From assembly GCF_900169065.1 (NCBI RefSeq), contig NZ_FXZB01000006.1, positions 1-64,000 of the forward strand: a stretch of DNA of 64,000 bases, given 5' to 3'. The position numbers and the translations under genes are program-made. Below the pieces are notes generated by a model. That model searched no databases. It worked only from the letters and a program-made list of their open reading frames with translations, and was not told the DNA's origin. This DNA is from Brevibacterium aurantiacum (GTDB taxonomy: Bacteria; Actinomycetota; Actinomycetes; Actinomycetales; Brevibacteriaceae). Shown one piece after another: positions 57,818-64,000 of the stretch (positions within the stretch are counted from its first letter, which is position 1; each line of letters begins with the position of its first letter).

Positions 57818-58839
57818 TGGTTTCCTTGACCGGGTCAGACAGTCCTGCATCCGATCCGGCTTCCTTCGGGGGGCCGGATCCGGTTCCGCATGCATCAGGC
57901 TCTGAGACCCCTTTCCCCAGGCGCCGAGACCTGCGCAACTCGGATAAGGACTATTCGCCGGACGATCCGGCGACGAATCCGGCAGCGAAGACCGGGCAAG
58001 ACGTTCCTCAGGTGGCGGAGAAGGACTACGGCAAGGCCGGACGAAATCTGCCGGCGGCGATCGGCATCGGGCTGCTCATCGGCGGCGTCGTCTTGGCCTC
58101 GCTCGTCTTCTTCCCGATTTCCTTCCTCTTCATCATCCTCGTCGCCATCGTCGCTGCGATGTGGGAACTGGCCAACGCGCTGTCTCGTTCGGGATCGCTG
58201 GTCTCGCGTATTCCGACCATGGTCTCCGCAGCCTGCATGGTGCTGGCGACTTTCGTCGGCGGACGCGAAGCACTGTGGGTGACCTTCGCTGCCAGCGCCG
58301 GCGCAGTCATGCTCTTCACAATGGTCGAACGCCGCAAGAACGCGGTCAAAGACGTCTCGCTGTCCCTGTTCGCGCTCACCTATGTCGGTCTCATGGCCTG
58401 CTTCGTCGTCTACTTGCTCACGCAGCCCGACGGCAATCTCTACGTCATCCTGTTCCTTGCCAGCGTGGTCGCCTCGGACACCGGGGGCTACGTCTTCGGG
58501 GTGCTGTGGGGCAAACACCCGATCGCCCCGAGGATCTCGCCGAAGAAATCCTGGGAAGGCTACTTCGGCTCGGTGGTCTTCGCCGCTGCGGTCGCGACCA
58601 TCCTCGCTCTCACACTCTTCGACGCGCCCTTCTGGACCGGACTGGTCTTCGGCGTCGTCATTCCAGCCTTCGCCACCCTCGGCGACTTCAGCGAATCGAT
58701 GATCAAACGAGATCTCGAGCTCAAGGACATGGGCACTCTTCTGCCTGGCCACGGGGGAGTCATGGACCGACTCGATTCGATCCTGCCGACGGCTCCGGTG
58801 GCTCTGGTGATGTTCTCCGTTCTGCCCGGATACCTCTGA
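57817..58839 (+). CDS. cdsA: Phosphatidate cytidylyltransferase
   Basis: The 340-aa membrane enzyme makes CDP-diacylglycerol. About 80 hydrophilic residues precede eight or so TM helices. The CDP-OH signature is seen as DTGGYVFG, SPKKSWEG and, near the C-terminus, GDFSESMIKRDLELKDMG with LPGHGGVMDRLDS. The ATG is in the frr stop (TGATG). It supplies the precursor downstream of PlsC in the same window. Confidence 0.95.
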   Translation: MVSLTGSDSPASDPASFGGPDPVPHASGSETPFPRRRDLRNSDKDYSPDDPATNPAAKTGQDVPQVAEKDYGKAGRNLPAAIGIGLLIGGVVLASLVFFPISFLFIILVAIVAAMWELANALSRSGSLVSRIPTMVSAACMVLATFVGGREALWVTFAASAGAVMLFTMVERRKNAVKDVSLSLFALTYVGLMACFVVYLLTQPDGNLYVILFLASVVASDTGGYVFGVLWGKHPIAPRISPKKSWEGYFGSVVFAAAVATILALTLFDAPFWTGLVFGVVIPAFATLGDFSESMIKRDLELKDMGTLLPGHGGVMDRLDSILPTAPVALVMFSVLPGYL

Positions 58840-58907
58840 TCCGACGCCTGCCGGGCCGTGGCGGCTCACACACTCCAATAAAAATGCTCTCATGAGACAA
58901 TGGACGT

Positions 58908-60215
58908 GTGAGTTCTCAAGCAGGTAACAGGCAGACACGGCCCGTCGTCGAACACGCAGACGGCACGACATCGAAGACGCCGACGCGCGACGGTCGTCCG
59001 CTGCTCAATTTCAAGTCCCCGCGAGCCAGCCAGCCGAAGCAGCATCTGGCCGATATGACGATGGACGAACGCATCGACGCGGTCAAAGAGATGGGACTGC
59101 CGGCCTTCCGCGCCAAGCAGATCTCGACACACTACTTCTCGCACTATCAGACCGACGTGGAGTCCATGACGGACCTGCCCAAGGATCTGCGTGCCGACCT
59201 GCAGGAACGATTCTTCCCCCACCTCCTGACCGAGGTCCGCCGCCTGCGCACAGCCAACGGCGACACCATCAAATTCCTGTGGCGCCTCTACGACGGTGCG
59301 CTCGTCGAGTCAGTCCTCATGCGCTACCGCAACCGTGTCACCCTGTGCGTGTCCAGCCAGTGCGGCTGCGGCATGAACTGTCCCTTCTGCGCCACCGGCC
59401 AGCAGGGCCTGACACGCAACATGTCCGCGGCAGAGATCGTCGAACAGGTCATCCGAGCCAATCAGGTCATCGCTGCCGGTGAACTCGCACCCGCACCCAC
59501 ATCAGACATGCCAGCCGAAGGTGAGACGGCACTCGGTGCCGAAGCCGATGACGAGCAGGGGGAGACCTCTGAGGCCACGGTCGACGAATCGGGCACGAGC
59601 ACCTCGGCGACGGGACCCGAACGCGTCTCCAACATCGTGTTCATGGGAATGGGCGAGCCCCTGGCCAACTACAAGCGGGTGATGAACGCGGTGCGCCGGT
59701 TCGTCGAACCTGCTCCCCAGGGACTGGGCATGTCGGCGCGCCGAATCACCATCTCCACGGTCGGTCTGGTCCCCGGCATCAACAAGCTCGCGGCCGAGGA
59801 CATCCCCGTCACCTTCGCGCTCAGCCTCCACGCACCCGATGATGAGCTGCGCGACGAGATGATCCCCGTCAACACCCGGTGGAAGGCCGATGAGGCCATC
59901 GACGCCGCATACAACTACTACCAGGTGACGGGACGTCGGGTGAGCATCGAATACGCGCTCATCAAGGACATGAACGATCACCCCTGGCGTGCAGAGCTGC
60001 TGGCGAAGAAGCTCAACGCTCGCGGCCGCGGTTGGGTGCACGTCAATCCGATTCCGCTCAACCCGACTCCGGGCTCGGTGTGGACCGCGTCCGAGCCGGA
60101 GGTGGCCGACGAATTCGTGCGCAGACTCATCGACCAGGGAATCCCGACGACCATCCGCGATACCCGCGGATCGGACATCGACGGAGCCTGCGGACAGCTC
60201 GCTGCCGCCGACTGA
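58908..60215 (+). CDS. rlmN: Dual-specificity 23S rRNA/tRNA adenine-C2 methyltransferase
   Basis: The 435-aa radical-SAM enzyme methylates A2503 of 23S rRNA and A37 of tRNA. CGMNCPFC (about 152-159) is the CX3CX2C cluster motif, NIVFMGMGEPLANY follows, and the second catalytic Cys is in DIDGACGQL near the end. An acidic, Ser/Thr-rich insertion of about 50 residues (about 190-240) is unusual. GACAAT ends 7 nt before the GTG start, so the mRNA may be leaderless. Confidence 0.95.
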   Translation: MSSQAGNRQTRPVVEHADGTTSKTPTRDGRPLLNFKSPRASQPKQHLADMTMDERIDAVKEMGLPAFRAKQISTHYFSHYQTDVESMTDLPKDLRADLQERFFPHLLTEVRRLRTANGDTIKFLWRLYDGALVESVLMRYRNRVTLCVSSQCGCGMNCPFCATGQQGLTRNMSAAEIVEQVIRANQVIAAGELAPAPTSDMPAEGETALGAEADDEQGETSEATVDESGTSTSATGPERVSNIVFMGMGEPLANYKRVMNAVRRFVEPAPQGLGMSARRITISTVGLVPGINKLAAEDIPVTFALSLHAPDDELRDEMIPVNTRWKADEAIDAAYNYYQVTGRRVSIEYALIKDMNDHPWRAELLAKKLNARGRGWVHVNPIPLNPTPGSVWTASEPEVADEFVRRLIDQGIPTTIRDTRGSDIDGACGQLAAAD

Positions 60216-60297
60216 GAAGTCGCGAACACGCATTTTCCGCGTCCGCCATTTATCATGGTGGAAATGACCAATACGGCGATTCGCTTCTGGAGGCAAC

Positions 60298-60858
60298 ATG
60301 GCGGACACGACTTTCCCCCGAATGTCCGGATGGAAGAACGGCTACGACCCGAAACAGGTCGACAGCTTCTTCAAACGTGCGCGTGAATCCTTCGAACGTC
60401 CCACCCCGCAGCCCGGTGACCTCGACTCCCGTGCGGTGCGCACTGTCGGCTTCGACCTGGTGCGCAAGGGATACCACGTCGCCGTCGTCGATGCCGCACT
60501 CGACCGCCTCGAAGACGCCTTCGCCAAACAGGCACGTGATCGCCTCATCGCACAGTCGGGTCAAGACGCATGGGTGTCCGAGCTGACACGTGTGGCCGCG
60601 TCCCTGCGGGGACGTCTGGTGCGCGAACCCGGCGAACACTTCGACAACCCGGCACCCGGAGTCATCGGCTACGACATTGATCAGGTCGATGACATGTGCG
60701 AGAAGGTCAACGCCTACTTCACCCAGGGTGTGGCCATGAGCGTCGACCAGGTGCGTCGCGTCCTGTTCAAGACGGCCAAGGGCGATAAGGCCTACGACGA
60801 GGACCAGGTGGATGCCTTCATCGACCGTGTCGTCGAAGTGATGGCCTCCGTTGACTGA
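60298..60858 (+). CDS. DivIVA-domain repeat protein
   Basis: The 186-aa protein holds four related units of the DivI1A type: GYDPKQVDSFFKRA, GYHVAVVDAALDRL, GYDIDQVDDMCEKV and AYDEDQVDAFIDRV. Such repeats occur in actinobacterial relatives of DivIVA/Wag31, but the long coiled coil is missing, so it is not the polar scaffold itself. It ends 8 nt inside the next gene. Function unknown; a cell-division or polar role is inferred. Confidence 0.8.
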   Translation: MADTTFPRMSGWKNGYDPKQVDSFFKRARESFERPTPQPGDLDSRAVRTVGFDLVRKGYHVAVVDAALDRLEDAFAKQARDRLIAQSGQDAWVSELTRVAASLRGRLVREPGEHFDNPAPGVIGYDIDQVDDMCEKVNAYFTQGVAMSVDQVRRVLFKTAKGDKAYDEDQVDAFIDRVVEVMASVD

Positions 60859-61579
60859 TTTCCATTACTTCGAAGCACCCACGGACACCTCGGCTGGAAC
60901 TCTCAACCCGGTCTTCGAGCTGCTCGACTTCCCGATCGCCATGGGCGGGGCCGATGACATCGTCCTGACCGGGCCAGTCCCGGACCAACCGATGGTCGAT
61001 GGCAGGGTGGTCACCGACCCACGTCTGGTCAAGGCACTGTCGAAGCCCGTGGAACTCGATCGCGCCGAGGTGCTCGACCGGAGTGCGAAACTCGCCGGAG
61101 TCCTCCGTGCCATGGGCATCAACGGCACAGAGAACGAACGAGTCATCATCGCCGAGGATGTTCCACCGGTCTCTCGGGCGCTCAGCATCCTCGGTGCCCT
61201 GCGCATCGGAGTCGCCGTCGACGTCCGCTCGGCGGCCGCTGATACCGCATCGTCCTCGACGTCCTCGTCGGTCGAGGCCTCCTCTGCTCAGTCTGGAGAT
61301 GACGAGCTCACCACCGTGTTCGTCCACACCATCGACGCGGTCCCTATCGAGTCGGGACGGGCATCGGTCAAGGCCATCCGCTCCCAGTTCGAAGGCGTGG
61401 GCATCACCGTGGCGGGGGAGACCGCCAACATCGATCAGGCAATGAGGGACTCACGCGTCGAACCCGCCGCGGTCGTCGCACTCTTACCGGACCGGGAACT
61501 CATCGTCACCGACGAGACATCGCTCGACGCACGATCGAGCCTGGACTGGCTGTCGCAGGAGCTCCTTCCTGAGGCCTGA
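60851..61579 (+). CDS. Truncated ANL-fold protein (TIGR03089-like)
   Basis: The 242-aa protein resembles only the N-terminal part of AMP-binding (ANL) enzymes: LDRSAKLAGVLRAMG and ERVIIAEDVPPVSRALSILGALRIGV split. The AMP-binding P-loop and the C-terminal lid are absent, so adenylation is unlikely. It contains a Ser/Ala-rich linker near 130-150. It looks like the actinobacterial TIGR03089 group of unknown function. A TTG start overlaps the DivIVA-repeat gene by 8 nt, so the two are coupled. Confidence 0.65.
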   Translation: MTDFHYFEAPTDTSAGTLNPVFELLDFPIAMGGADDIVLTGPVPDQPMVDGRVVTDPRLVKALSKPVELDRAEVLDRSAKLAGVLRAMGINGTENERVIIAEDVPPVSRALSILGALRIGVAVDVRSAAADTASSSTSSSVEASSAQSGDDELTTVFVHTIDAVPIESGRASVKAIRSQFEGVGITVAGETANIDQAMRDSRVEPAAVVALLPDRELIVTDETSLDARSSLDWLSQELLPEA

Positions 61580-61607
61580 CGCCTCCGATCCGAACACGAC
61601 AGAGCAG

Positions 61608-62411
61608 ATGAGCCGCACCACGATCACCGCCCATCTGCGCGAAGCAGGGTGCGTCTTCGCTGAAGACGAAGCCCGAATCCTGCTGGAAGCCGCCCAAGAG
61701 GCTGCCTCGTCAGACTTCGGCGACCGCCACTCCGTTCTCGGCAGGCTCCGGGCTCGCCGCGTTGCCGGTGAGCCGCTGGAACAGATCGTGGGATGGGTCG
61801 ACTTCGCAGGTCAGCGCATCGCGGTCGCGCCCGGCGTGTTCGTGCCGCGGCAGAGAACGACGCTTCTGGCGCAGCAGTCGATACTGGCCGTGCAGACCGC
61901 AGGAGAATCGGCGCGCTTCCTTGAAGCCTTCTGTGGTGTGGGGGCTGTGGCCACCACAGTCTCCCGCGCCTTCCACGGAACTCAGATCCACCTCGGCGAC
62001 CATGATGAGACTGCCCTCGGCGCTGCCAGGGCGAACGTCGGCGCTCAGGCAACGCCGCATCTGCTCGACTGCCTGGTGGGGCTGCCGCAGGCTCTGACCG
62101 GCAGCTTCGATGTGATCTCCGCGGTTCCGCCCTACGTGCCGGATTCCGCGGCACAGTACCTACCCCATGAAGCGGCCGAGTACGAGCCGGCGACGGCGCT
62201 CTTCGGCGGGGCCGACGGGCTGGACCTGGTCCGGCGCCTCATCACCGAATCACGCGATTGGCTGGCACCGGGTGGAGTGCTGCTCATCGAACTCGGCAGC
62301 CAGCAGCAGCAAGCGGCCACCGACTTCGCTGAGGCCCTGGGGTTCATCGGAACGCGCACACTCGGCGAGGACGAGCAGACCGTGGTGCTCGAACTGCGGC
62401 TGCGCGACTGA
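61608..62411 (+). CDS. PrmC-related protein methyltransferase
   Basis: The 267-aa SAM methyltransferase resembles PrmC/HemK: GEPLEQIVGWVDFAGQRIAV, FVPRQRT and LEAFCGVGAVAT (motif I). The catalytic NPPY of PrmC reads AVPPYVPD, with Val in place of the Asn that holds the substrate glutamine. So it is probably the actinobacterial PrmC-related group with an unknown substrate, not the release-factor enzyme. It follows the ANL-like gene by 28 nt. Confidence 0.8.
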   Translation: MSRTTITAHLREAGCVFAEDEARILLEAAQEAASSDFGDRHSVLGRLRARRVAGEPLEQIVGWVDFAGQRIAVAPGVFVPRQRTTLLAQQSILAVQTAGESARFLEAFCGVGAVATTVSRAFHGTQIHLGDHDETALGAARANVGAQATPHLLDCLVGLPQALTGSFDVISAVPPYVPDSAAQYLPHEAAEYEPATALFGGADGLDLVRRLITESRDWLAPGGVLLIELGSQQQQAATDFAEALGFIGTRTLGEDEQTVVLELRLRD

Positions 62412-62468
62412 GAACGCTCGGTTCTCTGTGCCGGCCGGTGGATGGCGTCGGAGCCGTGAGGTGAATGA

Positions 62469-62542
62469 CAGCAACCGCTGGCAAGACGTGCAGCGGTGCT
62501 GCATGTGTGCACTGCGTACACACTTCTTGCCAGCGGTTGCTG
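62469..62542. terminator. Branched palindrome between convergent genes
   Basis: Perfect 18-bp arms (CAGCAACCGCTGGCAAGA and complement) flank 38 nt that hold two further hairpins: GCAG-CGGTG-CTGC and GTGT-N9-ACAC. It can form a three-way junction. Lying between convergent genes, it may act as a bidirectional terminator, though no T-tract follows. Confidence 0.65.
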
Positions 62543-62590
62543 GGCGTTGCTCAGGCGCTCGTTGGCTGGGCGGTGCTCAGGCCCTGCGAA

Positions 62591-63790
62591 TCAGTTCGCG
62601 AAGGCGTTGATTCCGGTGAGGCTGCGGCCCAAGGTGAGCTGGTGGACCTCGTGGGTGCCTTCGTAGGTGAGCACGGTCTCGAGGTTCACCGCGTGGCGCA
62701 GCGGTGGGTATTCGCTGGTGATGCCGGAACCGCCGAAGAGTGCGCGCAGGTCACGGCACACGTTCATCGCGGTATCGACGTTGACCATCTTGCCCAGGCT
62801 GATCTGTTCCGGGCGCACGCCCTTCTCCGAGTCCTTGAGCTTGCCCAGGTGAGCGGCGAGCAGTGTGATCTGCGAATACTGGCCGAAGGCCTTCGCAAGC
62901 TTCTGCTGGCTGATCTGGAACGAAGAAAGCGGACGGTCGAACTGAATGCGCGTATTGGTGTACTCGAGTGCCGATAGGAGAGCGTCGCGTGCGGCGCCGG
63001 TGACGCCGAAGACGATTCCGTAACGGGCCTCGGACAGGCACGACAGGGGGCCCTTGAGGCCCTTGGCCTTGGGCAGCATGGCATCTTCGGGAAGGCGCAC
63101 GTTGTCGAGAACGATTTCGCCGGTGATCGAGGCCCGCAGTGAGATCTTGCGGTGGATCTCCGGAGTCTGGACGCCCTCGGTGTCACTGGGGACGACGAAT
63201 CCGCGGACGACCGGCTTGCCCTTGGCATCGGTCTCTTCGGTCTTGGCCCACACGACCATGACATCGGAGACCGGGGAGTTCGTGATCCACATCTTCGCGC
63301 CGTTGAGGATCCAGTCGGATCCGTCCTTCTTCGCGGTCGTCTTCATTCCCGAGGGGTCGGAGCCGACATCGGGTTCGGTCAGACCGAAGCAGCCGATGGC
63401 CTTGCCGGCGGCCATCTTCGGCAGCCATTCTTCCTTCTGCGCTTCCGAGCCGAAGTGGTGGATGGCGAACATGGCCAGGGATCCCTGGACCGAGACGAGC
63501 GAGCGCAGACCAGAGTCCACGGCTTCGAGCTCACGGCAGGCCAGACCATACTGGGTGGCGGTGGATCCGCCGCAGCCGTAGCCGTCGAGGTGCATGCCCA
63601 GGAGCCCGAGTTCGCCTAGGCCCTCGGCGAGTTCCCGAGCGGGGATCGTGGCGTCGAGGAAGTAGTCGCCGATCTTCTCGCGGACGTTCTCATCCAGCCA
63701 TTTCTTCACGATCGACGCGAACTCGAGGTCATCTTCCTCGAAGACCGAATCCAAGCCGAGAATGTCGTCGGGGCTCATCGCTGCACTCAT
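62591..63790 (-). CDS. gcdH: Acyl-CoA dehydrogenase, glutaryl-CoA dehydrogenase type
   Basis: The 399-aa FAD flavoprotein matches glutaryl-CoA dehydrogenase along its length: LRSLVSVQGSLAM (the Arg that binds the glutaryl carboxylate), GLTEPDVGSDPSGMKT (FAD/substrate), ITNSPVSD, and YEGTHEVHQLTLGR with the catalytic Glu. It oxidatively decarboxylates glutaryl-CoA to crotonyl-CoA in lysine/tryptophan breakdown. I chose ATG at 63790 with AAAGAGG 5 nt upstream. It stands alone, divergent from dxr, with no pathway partners nearby. Confidence 0.88.
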   Translation of the reverse strand: MSAAMSPDDILGLDSVFEEDDLEFASIVKKWLDENVREKIGDYFLDATIPARELAEGLGELGLLGMHLDGYGCGGSTATQYGLACRELEAVDSGLRSLVSVQGSLAMFAIHHFGSEAQKEEWLPKMAAGKAIGCFGLTEPDVGSDPSGMKTTAKKDGSDWILNGAKMWITNSPVSDVMVVWAKTEETDAKGKPVVRGFVVPSDTEGVQTPEIHRKISLRASITGEIVLDNVRLPEDAMLPKAKGLKGPLSCLSEARYGIVFGVTGAARDALLSALEYTNTRIQFDRPLSSFQISQQKLAKAFGQYSQITLLAAHLGKLKDSEKGVRPEQISLGKMVNVDTAMNVCRDLRALFGGSGITSEYPPLRHAVNLETVLTYEGTHEVHQLTLGRSLTGINAFAN

Positions 63791-63889
63791 TAAATCCTCT
63801 TTCGCCATTGATTCGCATTGCATATCTCACGTCGCCGATGACGCCGATGTCGAGTCATTTCTCAGAGAACTTTGGCATTATCGGTAGGC

Positions 63890-64000
63890 GTGAGCAAACG
63901 TAGAATCATTGTAGTCGGCTCGACCGGTTCGGTCGGCACCCAGGCCCTCGACGTCCTGGCGGAGAACGCAGAAGGTTTCGAGGTCATCGGCCTCGCCGCC
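63890..64000 (+). CDS. dxr: 1-deoxy-D-xylulose 5-phosphate reductoisomerase (5' part)
   Basis: Only the first 37 codons are in the window. They read [20 protein letters not shown] and continue, the NADPH-binding start of DXR in the MEP isoprenoid pathway. GTG start. No ribosome site is evident; CATTAT at 63876-63881 may be a -10, suggesting a very short or absent leader. The cdsA-rlmN-dxr neighbourhood is normal for actinobacteria. Confidence 0.9.
   Translation, partial: MSKRRIIVVGSTGSVGTQALDVLAENAEGFEVIGLAA

Noticed and set aside
62469..62542. Integron attC site
   Set aside because: The arm ends do not match the RYYYAAC/GTTRRRY core sites, there is no integrase, and the flanking genes are chromosomal.

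Overview
The window is a GC-rich stretch of actinobacterial chromosome with frequent GTG/TTG starts, ATGA/GTGA gene overlaps, several leaderless-looking promoters and the classic actinobacterial housekeeping order. Gene content and order fit Micrococcales, most likely Brevibacterium; the genus is an inference from gene order and halotolerance genes. I see no phage, insertion sequence, integron or CRISPR array. Almost all of the window is core chromosome with a few accessory modules set into conserved gene strings.

Layout. 214-2049: a low-complexity DUF4282 membrane protein and an aldose 1-epimerase-like gene, both on the minus strand. 2229-7614: a galactose module (galT-galK on plus; Na+/sugar symporter, a small membrane protein and a DeoR repressor on minus) with related candidate operators in its two promoter regions. 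7625-10642: an IclR regulator (LtbR-like) divergent from leuC-leuD. 10798-22199: envelope and repair genes (murA, plsC, gpsA, PEBP, ddl, DUF3515 lipoprotein, thiL, DAK2 protein, recG, rsmD). 22268-26300: an ectoine/hydroxyectoine-type ABC uptake operon (ehuABCD-like) with a divergent GntR regulator, placed between rsmD and coaD. 26297-30464: coaD, an MFS transporter, yceD, rpmF, rnc, mutM. 30455-33962: two PH-like membrane proteins, a BCCT osmolyte transporter and tRNA-Asn; one PH gene and the BCCT gene are each interrupted by one in-frame stop codon.

34049-42869: smc, a small membrane protein, ftsY, amt with a GlnR-type box, and ffh; the glnK/glnD genes often found between amt and ffh are absent. 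43030-48895: rpsP, khpA, rimM, trmD, rplS, two tandem signal peptidases, rnhB, a DUF2469 gene and yraN. 48892-53778: comM, dprA, xerC and an M23+M15 peptidase fusion. 54341-60215: rpsB, tsf, pyrH, frr, cdsA, rlmN. 60298-62411: a DivIVA-repeat protein, a truncated ANL-fold protein and a PrmC-related methyltransferase. 62591-64000: a glutaryl-CoA dehydrogenase-like gene and the first 37 codons of dxr.

Most interesting non-coding or atypical signals: a 130-nt multi-hairpin leader in front of rplS closed by an 11-bp long-range helix; a perfect intrinsic-terminator hairpin lying inside the first codons of lepB; a histidine-rich short upstream frame running into rimM; two nonsense codons in neighbouring membrane-protein genes; and a branched palindrome between convergent genes at 62.5 kb. 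Nothing here amounts to a clearly new multi-gene system. The best candidates for something undescribed are the rplS leader together with the lepB attenuator-like hairpin just downstream of it.
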